Source: an uncultured Pelagibacteraceae bacterium
GTDB taxonomy: Bacteria; Pseudomonadota; Alphaproteobacteria; Pelagibacterales; Pelagibacteraceae
Assembly: GCA_902596045.1 (NCBI GenBank)
Contig: CACJSJ010000007.1
Coordinates: 1 to 51,926, forward strand
Reading direction: 5' to 3'
Length of the DNA stretch: 51,926 bases
Shown here piece after piece: positions 24,888-34,096 of this stretch. The first letter of the stretch is position 1. Each line of letters begins with the position of its first letter. The position numbers and the translations under genes were made by a program. The notes under the pieces are model-generated. The model worked only from the letters and a program-made list of their open reading frames with translations. It made no database searches and had not been told where the DNA came from.

Positions 24888-26339
24888 TTAAGTCCCACAA
24901 AAAGTTTTATATTCTTCGCCTGATATAGAAGGAGATTGATAGTCGTCATTATTTACTTCCTGTTCATCATAGGGTTTTTCTAAAATTTCTAAAATTTTAT
25001 TGAATGGTTTTAGGTCATTTTGCTCTGCAGCCTCTAAAGCTTCTTCAACTTTATGGTTTCTTGGAATAAATAATGGATTGTTATTTCTCATTAATTCCAT
25101 AGATTTCTTTGATGTACTATTATTTTTTGACGATCTATCTTCCCATCTTTTTTTCCAGTTTATAAAATTTTTATCGTTATATAATTCACCTTTTTTTGGA
25201 TCAAGACTCATCAAATGACAAAAAGTGTTTGTATAATCTGCTTTTTTTTCATGCATCCAAGTTAAAAGATCTAGAATTAAAAATTTATCTTTATCATCTA
25301 AACCAAACAATCCTAATTTATCTCTCATCATGTTCATCCACTTTTCTTCATATTTTTTTTCAAAAGAATTAATTGTTTCAGTGGCTATTTTGATAGCTTT
25401 TTCTTGATCTTTATTAATTAAGGGAATTAAACTTTCAGCAAATCTAGCTAAATTCCATTTTGTAATAACAGGTTGATTGCAATAAGCATATCTGCCTGTT
25501 TGATCAATTGAACTAAATACAGTTTTTGGATCATAGGTATCCATAAATGCACAAGGTCCGTAATCAATAGTTTCTCCTGAAATAGCCATATTATCAGTAT
25601 TCATAACACCATGTATAAAACCAACTCTCATCCAGTTCACCACTAAATTACATTGTCTATCTATTAAAATATTTATTAAGTCTAAGGCTTTGTTATTTGA
25701 ATCCTTTATTTCTGGATAGTGTCTATCAACCGTGTAATCTAACAAAGTCTTTAATTCATCTTCTTTTTGTCTTGCTGCTATATACTGAAATGTACCAACC
25801 CTAACATGGCTAGATGCAACTCGAGTTAGTACAGCCCCTTGCAAAACCTTCTCTCTTTGAATATCTTCACCTGTTTTTGTCACAGCTAAGCTTCGTGTAG
25901 TAGGTATTTTTAATGCATACATAGCTTCACTAATTATATATTCTCTTAACATTGGACCTAAGGCAGCACGTCCATCACCATTTCTAGAAAATGCAGTTTT
26001 ACCTGAACCTTTAAATTGAATATCATATTTATCATTAGATTTAGTTATATGTTCTCCAATTAATACTGCTCTACCATCCCCCAGCATTGTAAAATGTCCA
26101 AACTGATGGCCAGCATATGCTTGTGCAACAGAATTACTTCCAGAAGGCAGAGAATTTCCTGAAAAAATTTTTGAAAGTTCTTTTTTATCAATCTTTGAAA
26201 AATTTAGATTTAATTCTGAGGCTAATTTTTCATTTAAAATTACCAGCTTGGGACTATTTACTGGAATAGGATTTATTTTCTCTCTGAAAGCATCTGATAG
26301 TTTTGAATAGGTGTTATTAAAATGCCATCCTATGGTCAT
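24888..26339 (-). CDS. selO: Protein adenylyltransferase SelO (YdiU family)
   Basis: A 483-residue pseudokinase-fold enzyme of the SelO/YdiU family, which transfers AMP from ATP to Ser/Thr/Tyr of target proteins. Family marks: AYAGHQFGHFTMLGDGRAVLIGE near 70-90, QFKGSGKTAFSRNGDGRAALG near 108-128, RVASSHVRVGTFQY near 175, GFIHGVMNTDNMAIS and DYGPCAFMDTYDP around 240-270, and the C-terminal KTFCGT with Cys where eukaryotic homologues carry selenocysteine. Its ATG lies 5 nt after the stop of the formate dehydrogenase alpha gene, so it is the last gene of the fdh operon. In E. coli SelO responds to oxidative stress; the link to formate oxidation here is positional. Confidence 0.93.
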   Translation of the reverse strand: MTIGWHFNNTYSKLSDAFREKINPIPVNSPKLVILNEKLASELNLNFSKIDKKELSKIFSGNSLPSGSNSVAQAYAGHQFGHFTMLGDGRAVLIGEHITKSNDKYDIQFKGSGKTAFSRNGDGRAALGPMLREYIISEAMYALKIPTTRSLAVTKTGEDIQREKVLQGAVLTRVASSHVRVGTFQYIAARQKEDELKTLLDYTVDRHYPEIKDSNNKALDLINILIDRQCNLVVNWMRVGFIHGVMNTDNMAISGETIDYGPCAFMDTYDPKTVFSSIDQTGRYAYCNQPVITKWNLARFAESLIPLINKDQEKAIKIATETINSFEKKYEEKWMNMMRDKLGLFGLDDKDKFLILDLLTWMHEKKADYTNTFCHLMSLDPKKGELYNDKNFINWKKRWEDRSSKNNSTSKKSMELMRNNNPLFIPRNHKVEEALEAAEQNDLKPFNKILEILEKPYDEQEVNNDDYQSPSISGEEYKTFCGT

Positions 26340-26344
26340 TTCAA

Positions 26345-29113
26345 TTAGCTTACTTCAGCTTGATTCTCTTTTGGTTTGACTTCCGTTTTAAATTGGTTAG
26401 AAATTTTTTGAACTTCTACAGAAGATACTTTATATTCAGCACACATAGTCTCTTCATCTTTACCATGCCCTGTAACCATATTAACCATATGTTCTGGAAA
26501 ATGAAATGTTGTAAACACAATTCCTTCTTTAACTTTGTCAGTTACCTCTACTTTTAAAGCTACTTCACCTCTTCCAGAATATAATCTTCCAATATCTCCA
26601 GTATTAAGATCTCTACAAGCTGCATCTTTTGGGTGAATTAAAAGAATATCTTCATCAACTATATTAATATTTTTTGTTCTTCTAGTCATAGTCGCAGCAT
26701 TATAATGCTGAAGAACCCTACTAGTTGTTAAAATTAAAGGATAATCTTTTTTATTAGTCTCTATTTCAGTAGATTCTTTAAAATCAAAATTTTTAAGTCT
26801 TCCTTTTCCCAATTTAAATGTTTCTGTATGAAGAATTTGTGTATCTGTTCCATCTTCTTTTACAGGCCATTGTAGACCTAGTTTACCAAGTCTTTCTCTA
26901 GTTACACCTTTAAAGAAAGGCACAACATCTGCAATTTCTTTTAATACTTGATCAGCATCGTATGTTGGTTGATCAAAACCTAGTTTTTGCATCATATCTG
27001 TTACAATAACTCCATCTGGTTTAGTACCAGGAAGTGGTGGAACTGCTCTATTCACCCTTTGAATTCGTCTCTCTGTATTTGTAAAAGTACCATCTTTTTC
27101 TAAGAAAGTAGCACCTGGCAACACTACAGTTGCAAGTTTTGCAGTTTCACTCATAAATATTTCTTGCACTACTAAAAGTTCTAAAGAATTCATTGCCTCA
27201 ACTACATGGGCGCTATCGGGATCAGTTTGAACTATATCTTCACCAATAATCCACACACCTTTTAATTCTTTATTAATTGCTGCCTCAAACATTTGAGGTA
27301 TTTTTAAACCAGGTTTTGTTGGGTGGGTCACTCCATATTTTTCAGTATAGAATTTTTGATTTTTTTTATCTGCAACTTCAAAATAACCAGCTCCTTGATG
27401 AGGTTGACATCCCATGTCAGCTGCTCCTTGAACATTATTTTGTCCCCTAAGAGGATTTACACCAACACCTTTTCTTCCAATATTTCCTGTGATCATTGCA
27501 AGATCTGCGATAAGCATTACTGTTTTGGACCCTTGTTCTTGTTCAGTAACTCCTAAACCATGAAATTCCATTGAGTTCTTAGCAGTTGCATAAGCTATGG
27601 CTGCTTCTTTAACCATTTGTTTATCGACACCAGCAACTTTAGCTAAATGATCAACGTCTTGTCTTTCAATTTCTTTAAGAAAGTTATCAAATCCTTCAGT
27701 TCTGTCTCTAACAAAATCTGCATTATATAATTTTGATTTAACAATAAAATGTAACATCATATTAAGAACAGCAACATTAGTTCCTGGTCTCAATTTAATA
27801 TGATAGTCAGCAAGCTTAGCAAGATCAGTTGTAACTGGATCCAATACAATTAATTTTTTACCTTTCATTACTTGTTGTTTAATTTTTGCACCAGTTACTG
27901 GATGAGCATTAGTAGGGTTCGCTCCAATAACTATAAAACAATCAGCATGATAAATGTCTTCGGTAGAATTTGTTGCGGCACCTGTCCCAAAAGTTTGTTG
28001 CATTCCCCATGCAGTTGGTGAGTGACAAATTCTAGCACAACAATCAACACTATTAGTACCAACTGCAGCTCTAATCATTTTTTGAAATACATAATTTTCT
28101 TCATTGGTACATCTTGCTGATGAAATACCTGCAAATGCATCAGGTCCATTTTCTTTTGTAATTCTGTTCATCTCTTTTTTAATAAAATCATAAGCTTCAT
28201 CCCACGACGCTTCCTCAAACTTGCCATTTCTTTTTATTAATGGAGTTTTTAATCTATCTGGATGATCATAAAAACTAAATGCATATCTACCTTTAATACA
28301 AGTGTGTCCTGCATTAACTTCAGTTTGTTTTGGGGTGTCAATTGCAACAACTTTATCATCTTTAATTGATGCCTCTAAATTACATCCAACTCCACAGTAT
28401 GAACAAGTCGTTCTTACCTTTTTATCGACAGCAGCTGATTTAGATTGAAAGACATCTGAAATTGCATCAGTTGGACATGTATGAGCACAAGCTCCACATG
28501 AAACACAAGAAGAGTCACCAAACAACATATCGTTGTCAGTTGTGATTCTAGATTCGAAACCTCTACCTGACATTGTAAGAACAAATGAACCTTGAATTTC
28601 ATCACAAGCTCTTACGCATCTTCCACAATTAATACAGTTATCTAAATTCATTCTCATATAGTCATGAGAAGTATCTCTTGGAATTCCCTTATGTTGTTTA
28701 GGGCTGTTGTATCTATGATCTGAAACACCAAGGTCATTAGCAACTGTTTGTAGCTCACAATTGTTGTTAACTTCACAGCTGTCACATTCCATAGGATGGT
28801 CAGTTAATACTAATTCAACTATATTTTTTCTAAGATTTGTTATTGCCTCGTTAGATGTAAAAATATGTTGGTTTTCAGCAACTGGTGTATGACAAGAAGC
28901 AACCATCCTTGTTGGCCCATCTTTTTCAAGAGCAACTTCAACTGAACAAACTCTACAAGCACCATAGGGAGCTAAATTTGGATCATCACAAAGAGTTGGA
29001 ACCTTTTTTTCTCCAACATAGCTCTTAACAAATTTTAATATAGATGTGTGATTAGCTCCAATTTCATATGGTTTTCCATCTATATAAGCAATTTTTCTTT
29101 TCTCTGAACTCAT
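26345..29113 (-). CDS. fdsA: NAD-dependent formate dehydrogenase, molybdenum alpha subunit
   Basis: Catalytic subunit (922 residues) of a soluble NAD-linked formate dehydrogenase. Residues 1-220 are NuoG-like: a [2Fe-2S] site (CDDPNLAPYGACRVCSVEV), the His-Cys cluster region (DHPMECDSCEVNNNCEL) and two ferredoxin-type [4Fe-4S] motifs (CINCGRCVRAC; CVSCGACAHTCP). The molybdopterin domain follows, with its own [4Fe-4S] motif CSYCGVGC near residue 238 and the Mo-ligand Cys363 in CCARICHSPTAWG, where some homologues use selenocysteine. Overlaps fdsB by 1 nt. Function: formate to CO2, electrons to NAD+, closing C1 oxidation for energy. Could be called fdhA or fdhF. Confidence 0.95.
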   Translation of the reverse strand: MSSEKRKIAYIDGKPYEIGANHTSILKFVKSYVGEKKVPTLCDDPNLAPYGACRVCSVEVALEKDGPTRMVASCHTPVAENQHIFTSNEAITNLRKNIVELVLTDHPMECDSCEVNNNCELQTVANDLGVSDHRYNSPKQHKGIPRDTSHDYMRMNLDNCINCGRCVRACDEIQGSFVLTMSGRGFESRITTDNDMLFGDSSCVSCGACAHTCPTDAISDVFQSKSAAVDKKVRTTCSYCGVGCNLEASIKDDKVVAIDTPKQTEVNAGHTCIKGRYAFSFYDHPDRLKTPLIKRNGKFEEASWDEAYDFIKKEMNRITKENGPDAFAGISSARCTNEENYVFQKMIRAAVGTNSVDCCARICHSPTAWGMQQTFGTGAATNSTEDIYHADCFIVIGANPTNAHPVTGAKIKQQVMKGKKLIVLDPVTTDLAKLADYHIKLRPGTNVAVLNMMLHFIVKSKLYNADFVRDRTEGFDNFLKEIERQDVDHLAKVAGVDKQMVKEAAIAYATAKNSMEFHGLGVTEQEQGSKTVMLIADLAMITGNIGRKGVGVNPLRGQNNVQGAADMGCQPHQGAGYFEVADKKNQKFYTEKYGVTHPTKPGLKIPQMFEAAINKELKGVWIIGEDIVQTDPDSAHVVEAMNSLELLVVQEIFMSETAKLATVVLPGATFLEKDGTFTNTERRIQRVNRAVPPLPGTKPDGVIVTDMMQKLGFDQPTYDADQVLKEIADVVPFFKGVTRERLGKLGLQWPVKEDGTDTQILHTETFKLGKGRLKNFDFKESTEIETNKKDYPLILTTSRVLQHYNAATMTRRTKNINIVDEDILLIHPKDAACRDLNTGDIGRLYSGRGEVALKVEVTDKVKEGIVFTTFHFPEHMVNMVTGHGKDEETMCAEYKVSSVEVQKISNQFKTEVKPKENQAEVS

Positions 29114-30768
29114 TAATTATCTTTTACCATATCATTTTTCATTTCATCACCAAAGTATTTTAGGATGTTTTGAATAGGAGTAGGGATTGCCCCACAAAGT
29201 GCACATAAACATCCTTTTTTCATAGTAACTAACAATTCTTCAAGTAATTTTAATGGTATTTTCGCTGTTTTTTTCTTTGCCTGATCAAACATCTCTTTTC
29301 CTCTGTATGATCCAAGTCTCCCAGGAAAACATTTACCACATGATTCTTCTGCAGAGAATTCAAATAAATGATGGATATATTCTGTCATTGAAAAATCTTT
29401 TGGAATACTAACAACACTTGCATGTCCAAGCATAAAACCTTTAGCAGTAAATTCTTGAAAGTCTAAATTTAAATTTTCAATTTCACTTATAGGAACAACA
29501 CCACCGAGTGGACCACCAATTTGAAAGGCTTTAACTGGTTCTTTATAGCCACCACCGATTTCATTAAATATTTTACTCATTGATGTTCCCATGTCTATTT
29601 CATAAACACCTGGGTTATTAAAAAAACTGTCAAGACAAACAAGTTTTGTTCCTGCAGACTTTTTATTTCCTATTGCTGCAAATTTTTCAGGACCATTAAT
29701 TAAAATACCAGTTGCAGCAGCTAAAGTTTCAACATTATTAACTACTGTTGGTTTCTTATATAAACCTTCAGTTACAGGAAAAGGAGGTCGTACATCTACT
29801 TCAGCACGTCTTCCTTCTATAGATGCAATCAAAGCAGTTTCTTCTCCACATATATAAGCACCTTGACCAATACAAATACCTAGATCAAAAGAAAAGTCAG
29901 TTCCTAAAATATTTTCACCTAATAGATTCAATTTTTTAAGTTCATTAATGCTACCATTAATAGCTTCAATAGATTTAGGATATTCACCTCTTATATATAA
30001 AACACCTTCATCACTTCCAATTACCATTCCACAAAGAACCATTCCAAAAATAACTTTTAATGTTTGATCTTCTAACAAGTACCTATCTGAAAAAGCACCT
30101 GAGTCACCTTCGTCGGCATTACAAAGGACATATTTTTTATCTCCTTTTGCTTTACTACAAAAATCCCATTTCATTCCTGTTGGAAATCCTGCACCACCTC
30201 TACCTGTAAGATTTGAGTCTAGTAAAGATTTAATAATTTCTTGTTTATCAGTTTTTAAAAATTTACTTAATTGATTTTTAAACTGTTCAGTTGAAGATAG
30301 TTTATCATCCATTAAAAAACTTGTGGTCGCATAACTTTTTGAGAAAAACTTTTCTTGTTTAATATCTTCACCTTTTAAAATTTGATCAATTTTTTCAATA
30401 TCTTTTCCCGCATAATTTTCACCATCATAATGAAAAGCATTATTTTCATAACAATGTCCTAAACAAAACATTTCACCAACTTTATCATCACCAAGTTTTT
30501 CTTTTAATGTATCTTTTAGTTTTTCTTGGGTTCCCGCACACATGCATGCACTCCCATTACAAACAAATGCTTTTTTTTCTCGGTGAGAAGGCCTTAAAAA
30601 CTCATAAAAAGACTCAGCTCCATGAAGTGTTGAAACACCTAAATTATGTTTTTTTGCAATTTCTTTTATATCTTGAGGTTTATCACTCAGAGTATTTTCA
30701 GATATTTGCTTAAATAGATTTTCTTTAAGCCCAATTCTTCCTGATAAGTTACTTATATTTTTTGACAA
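29113..30768 (-). CDS. fdsB: Formate dehydrogenase beta subunit, NuoE-NuoF fusion
   Basis: A 551-residue diaphorase subunit passing electrons to NAD+. The start is TTG at 30768 with AAGGGA just upstream. Residues 1-130 are a NuoE/FdsG-like thioredoxin-fold domain with the [2Fe-2S] ligands C-x4-C (CNGSAC) and C-x3-C (CLGHC). Residues ~150-540 are NuoF-like, with the FMN/NADH region GRGGAGFPTGMKWDF near 190, EGRRAEVDVRPPFPVTEGLY near 320 and the [4Fe-4S] motif EESCGKCFPGRLGS near 470. The gamma subunit is therefore fused to beta instead of separate. It lies 27 nt after fdhD and overlaps fdsA by 1 nt. Confidence 0.94.
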   Translation of the reverse strand: MSKNISNLSGRIGLKENLFKQISENTLSDKPQDIKEIAKKHNLGVSTLHGAESFYEFLRPSHREKKAFVCNGSACMCAGTQEKLKDTLKEKLGDDKVGEMFCLGHCYENNAFHYDGENYAGKDIEKIDQILKGEDIKQEKFFSKSYATTSFLMDDKLSSTEQFKNQLSKFLKTDKQEIIKSLLDSNLTGRGGAGFPTGMKWDFCSKAKGDKKYVLCNADEGDSGAFSDRYLLEDQTLKVIFGMVLCGMVIGSDEGVLYIRGEYPKSIEAINGSINELKKLNLLGENILGTDFSFDLGICIGQGAYICGEETALIASIEGRRAEVDVRPPFPVTEGLYKKPTVVNNVETLAAATGILINGPEKFAAIGNKKSAGTKLVCLDSFFNNPGVYEIDMGTSMSKIFNEIGGGYKEPVKAFQIGGPLGGVVPISEIENLNLDFQEFTAKGFMLGHASVVSIPKDFSMTEYIHHLFEFSAEESCGKCFPGRLGSYRGKEMFDQAKKKTAKIPLKLLEELLVTMKKGCLCALCGAIPTPIQNILKYFGDEMKNDMVKDN

Positions 30769-30795
30769 TTTATCCCTTTAACCTTTTTTAAAAAC

Positions 30796-31638
30796 TCAAA
30801 TATTTAATATAATTCTGTCTTTATTGCTATAAATATTAAAACTATTCTCTTTTACAAAACCAACCAATGTCATGTCAAACTTATTAGCTAAATCTATAGC
30901 AAGACTTGTTGGCGCACCAACACCTATTAAAACCCCAATATTTGCAACAAGAGCTTTTTGCACCAAATCAAAATTAAGCCTTCCAGAGCAGACTAAAAAT
31001 TGAGAACTATTATCAAGTAAATTTTTTTTTAAAATATAACCAATGAGTTTGTCTAGAGCATTATGTCGGCCAACATCTTCTTTTAAAGCAACAATATCAC
31101 CTTGAGTATTAAATAATCCACTTGCATGAATTCCACCTGTTTTTGAAAATTCTGATTGATTTTTTCGTAGTTTATATGTCGAATTAATCAAAACTTCTTT
31201 TGATATTTTTGGATATGATTTCAAAATTTTATCTTTTTTAATAATTTCCAAGGTATCTAAGGAACTTTTGCCACAAATACCACAAGATGAATTTGTTAAA
31301 AAATTTCGCTTAATTTTATCAATATCTATATTGTCTGAATTGCTAATTGTAACTTTAATTTTATTTTTGAGACCATATTGTTCTGAAGGTTTGCCAAAAG
31401 TTTCAATTTTTTCTATGTAATCAATTTTTTCTATTACTTTTTCATTAAAAAGAAACCCTCTCACCAAATCTTCATCATCACCTGGTGTTCTCATAGTGAC
31501 CGAAATAATTTTATCAACCCATACTTCTTTTTCTTTATATTTGATAATTATTTCAAGAGGTTCTTCTATAGATACGTGATCAGTAAAATCCTCTAAATTA
31601 TTTGATTTATATTTAAAGACTTTGTATTTAGAATTCAT
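30796..31638 (-). CDS. fdhD: Formate dehydrogenase sulfurtransferase FdhD
   Basis: A 280-residue protein of the FdhD family, which transfers sulfur to the molybdenum cofactor of formate dehydrogenase and is needed for its activity. The catalytic Cys pair is in TNSSCGICGKSSLD near residue 115. Other marks are TMRTPGDDEDLVRGFLFNEK near 48-68, TGGIHASGLF near 167, VALKEDVGRHNALDKLIGY near 180 and VGAPTSLAIDLANKF near 245. It is first in the fdhD-fdsB-fdsA-selO operon. mobA and moeA, needed for the same cofactor, lie 6 kb away. Confidence 0.95.
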   Translation of the reverse strand: MNSKYKVFKYKSNNLEDFTDHVSIEEPLEIIIKYKEKEVWVDKIISVTMRTPGDDEDLVRGFLFNEKVIEKIDYIEKIETFGKPSEQYGLKNKIKVTISNSDNIDIDKIKRNFLTNSSCGICGKSSLDTLEIIKKDKILKSYPKISKEVLINSTYKLRKNQSEFSKTGGIHASGLFNTQGDIVALKEDVGRHNALDKLIGYILKKNLLDNSSQFLVCSGRLNFDLVQKALVANIGVLIGVGAPTSLAIDLANKFDMTLVGFVKENSFNIYSNKDRIILNI

Positions 31639-31709
31639 TTAATCAGTATATTTTAAAAAGATTTCAAAAATATAAATTTAATTTTTCAACTTTTAATTGA
31701 TTTAAACTT

Positions 31710-31831
31710 ATAGTTGTGTGCGACAAAAGTGCTGCGAGATAGAATGATTAAAATTTGCAGCGGCCCTGATGATGTGGTCAGGTATCGATATTATAAAAAC
31801 TTTTAACAAAGTAACTAAACAAGGGGGAAAA
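31710..31831 (+). promoter_or_regulatory. Structured, GC-rich leader of the second Liv operon, with candidate leader peptide
   Basis: A possible -10 box TATAGT (31710-31715) precedes about 70 nt (31716-31785) with roughly 46% G+C, well above the surrounding sequence. GCTGC (31731-31735) can pair with GCAGC (31757-31761), and CCTGA (31765-31769) with TCAGG (31778-31782). A 20-codon frame (31744-31806, MIKICSGPDDVVRYRYYKNF) runs through both hairpins. AAGGGGG at 31821-31827 is the ribosome-binding site of the binding-protein gene. This could be a structured mRNA leader controlling transporter expression; I do not match it to a named riboswitch class. Confidence 0.45.
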
Positions 31832-33169
31832 ATGTTAACAAGAATGTTAAGAAGGCTAACATCTACATTAACAGTAGTTGTAGCTTTATTTGCTTCACTC
31901 GCATTACCTCAGAAAGTATTTGGAGCTGAAACTCAATACTTTCCAGTAGCAAGTAGCCGTGTTGGACCTTATTCAGCAATGGGCACTGGTTATTATGGGG
32001 CTCAGATTGACTACATGAATTATGTCAATATGACAGGCGGAGTGAATGGTGTCATGCTTACATGGCAAGAATGTGAAACTGAGTACAATGCTGTAAAAAC
32101 AGTTGAGTGCTATCAGAGACTACTTGAAAAAGATGGTCAAAGAATAGTTGTGTTTGATACTTTAGGAACACCAGGTGCATATGCAGTTATTAACCGTATG
32201 GCAAAAGATAATGTTGTTTTAGCTCAATATGGTTATGGAAGAACTGACGGTGCTGATGGAAGAGTATGGCCTTGGGTATTCAATGCTGCAAGTCACTACT
32301 GGTCACAGATAGCTGTTAAATTAAAATTTATGGCTGAGATCGAGGGAGGTATAGACAAAATGAAGGGCAAGAAAGTTGTGCACCTTCACATTGACTCTGC
32401 CTACGGTCGTGAGCCACTTCCAGCAATGAGAAAAATTACTTCAGACTGGGGAATGGAATTAGTGGAAATTTCAATTCCGCCTCCAGGCCTAGAGCAACAA
32501 TCTCAATGGCTGCAAATCAGAAGAGAAAATCCTGATTGGGTTACTTTCTGGGGAGCAGGTTCTGGAATGAATTCAACAGCAATGACTAATGCTGCTAGAA
32601 TTAATTTCCCTAGAGATAGAATGATGTATGTAACATTCGGTGCTGCCGAAGAGGATATGTATCCAGCAGGTGATGCAGCTAAGGGAACTTATGCTGTTGC
32701 TAATGCTTTACCAGGAGAATATCCATTAGTTAAAAACATCAAAGATAAAGTATATGGTACTGGAAAAGGTAACTTAGCTGATCCAAATAGAATTGGTTCA
32801 GTTTACTGGAACAGAGGACTAGGTGCTGCTGTAATGTGGATTGAGGGCTTAAGAAATGCTCAAAAAATGCACAACAAAGTTGGTAAGGCAGTTACTGGTG
32901 CTGAGTTTAGAGATGGTTACGAAGCTATCAACATGAATGAAGCAAGAATGAAAGAGTTAGGTATTGATGGAATGTTAGCTCCATTCTCTATTTCTTGTGC
33001 CAATCATGAAGGTGCTGGTAAGTTTGCTGTAATGCAGTGGGATGGAACTAAATTCAATCAGGTAACTGGTTGGGAAGCTCCATTAGATCCTAAATTTATT
33101 AGAGGTCTAGTAGAAGCATCTGCAGCAAAATTTGCTAAAGAGAACAACATAACACCAAAAAAATGTTAA
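31832..33169 (+). CDS. Liv-type ABC transporter periplasmic substrate-binding protein
   Basis: About 445 residues. I use ATG 31832 because AAGGGGG lies just upstream and it begins with a clean signal peptide (LTRMLRRLTSTLTVVVALFA, cleavage near VFGAET); the frame is open further up to 31769. It is a PBP1-type binding protein with VGPYSAMGTGYYGAQIDYMN near the mature N-terminus, CETEYNAVKTVECYQRL, and HLHIDSAYGREPLPAMRK near 200. It is longer than the LivK in this window and rich in Trp/Tyr/Met in the probable ligand cleft, so its ligand is likely different. G+C is locally raised, as in highly expressed genes. A hairpin terminator separates it from livF. Confidence 0.92.
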   Translation: MLTRMLRRLTSTLTVVVALFASLALPQKVFGAETQYFPVASSRVGPYSAMGTGYYGAQIDYMNYVNMTGGVNGVMLTWQECETEYNAVKTVECYQRLLEKDGQRIVVFDTLGTPGAYAVINRMAKDNVVLAQYGYGRTDGADGRVWPWVFNAASHYWSQIAVKLKFMAEIEGGIDKMKGKKVVHLHIDSAYGREPLPAMRKITSDWGMELVEISIPPPGLEQQSQWLQIRRENPDWVTFWGAGSGMNSTAMTNAARINFPRDRMMYVTFGAAEEDMYPAGDAAKGTYAVANALPGEYPLVKNIKDKVYGTGKGNLADPNRIGSVYWNRGLGAAVMWIEGLRNAQKMHNKVGKAVTGAEFRDGYEAINMNEARMKELGIDGMLAPFSISCANHEGAGKFAVMQWDGTKFNQVTGWEAPLDPKFIRGLVEASAAKFAKENNITPKKC

Positions 33170-33201
33170 TACTTAATTTAGTAATAAATTAATATTAAGT
33201 G

Positions 33202-33244
33202 AAGGGGGAGTTTAAATAATTAAATTATTTAAAACTCCCCTTTT
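33202..33244 (+). terminator. Terminator-like hairpin between binding-protein gene and livF
   Basis: GGGGGAGTTTAAATAAT (about 33204-33220) pairs with ATTATTTAAAACTCCCC (33224-33240) around a short loop, followed by TTTT. It is a strong rho-independent structure inside an operon, so it probably lets most transcripts end after the binding-protein gene and only a fraction continue into livF-G-H-M. Confidence 0.8.
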
Positions 33245-33278
33245 AAATAAAATTAAATTTAATATAAAGAAAAGCTAG

Positions 33279-34094
33279 ATGAACAACAGCTCACCAAACA
33301 TACTTGATATTAAGAATATTGAAGTCAGATATGATAATGTTATTTTAGCTTTACACGATGTATCTTTAAAAGTTCCTAAAGGAAAAGTAGTAGCATTATT
33401 AGGAGCAAACGGAGCAGGTAAAAGTACTACATTAAAAGCAGTTTCAACCATGTTAGCTTCAGAAAGAGGCAAAGTTACAAAAGGTTCAATTGATTATGAT
33501 GGAAACTCAGTAGAAAAACAAACCCCTTCTCAAATGGTTGGACTTGGAATGGTTCAAGTATTGGAGGGCAGAAGATGTTTTGGTCACTTAACTGTAGAAG
33601 AAAATATTATTTCAGGAGCATATTCAAGAAAACTTTCAAAAGGGGATATTAACCAAGAACTAGAGAAAATTTACACTTATTTTATAAGATTAAAAGAAAG
33701 AAGAAAAAGTCAAGCAGCATTTACATCAGGCGGAGAACAACAAATGATAGCAGTAGCTAGAGCAATGATGGCAAAACCTAAAATGTTGTTATTGGATGAG
33801 CCAACAATGGGGCTGGCACCTCAATTAGTTGCTGAGATATTTAATATTGTAAAAGAATTAAATCAAAAAGAAGAAGTTAGTATTTTGCTTGCTGAACAAA
33901 ATACCAACATTGCATTAAAAAATTCTGACTATGGTTACATCATTGAAACTGGAAAAGTCATGCTGGAGGGAACGGCACAAAGTTTATTAAATGATGATAA
34001 AGTCAAAGAATTGTATTTAGGTATATCAAAAAAAGGTAGAAAAAACTTTAGAGATGTTCTTAAAGACGAAAGTTTAAACAAAAGAAGTAATTAA
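33279..34094 (+). CDS. livF: Liv-type ABC transporter ATP-binding protein LivF
   Basis: Cytoplasmic ATPase subunit, 271 residues. Walker A is GANGAGKST near residue 45, the ABC signature SGGEQQMIAVARAM near 150 and Walker B MLLLDEPTMGLAP near 170, followed by the LivF-type LLAEQNTNIAL with the switch region. The C-terminal tail (KKGRKNFRDVLKDE) is Lys-rich. The gene follows the hairpin at 33202-33244 and is 2 nt from livG; together with livG, livH and livM it forms the membrane complex for the upstream binding protein. Confidence 0.93.
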   Translation: MNNSSPNILDIKNIEVRYDNVILALHDVSLKVPKGKVVALLGANGAGKSTTLKAVSTMLASERGKVTKGSIDYDGNSVEKQTPSQMVGLGMVQVLEGRRCFGHLTVEENIISGAYSRKLSKGDINQELEKIYTYFIRLKERRKSQAAFTSGGEQQMIAVARAMMAKPKMLLLDEPTMGLAPQLVAEIFNIVKELNQKEEVSILLAEQNTNIALKNSDYGYIIETGKVMLEGTAQSLLNDDKVKELYLGISKKGRKNFRDVLKDESLNKRSN

Positions 34095-34096
34095 AT

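Noticed and set aside
24888..26339. Selenocysteine in SelO
   Set aside because: The C-terminal site is encoded as Cys (TFCGT), as in most bacterial members; no read-through needed.
26345..29113. Selenocysteine-containing formate dehydrogenase
   Set aside because: The active-site codon is an ordinary Cys codon (about 28025-28027) and there is no in-frame UGA.
31769..31831. Extended N-terminus of the second Liv binding protein from 31769
   Set aside because: The strong AAGGGGG site and clean signal peptide support the start at 31832; the extension would put a hydrophilic stretch before the signal peptide.
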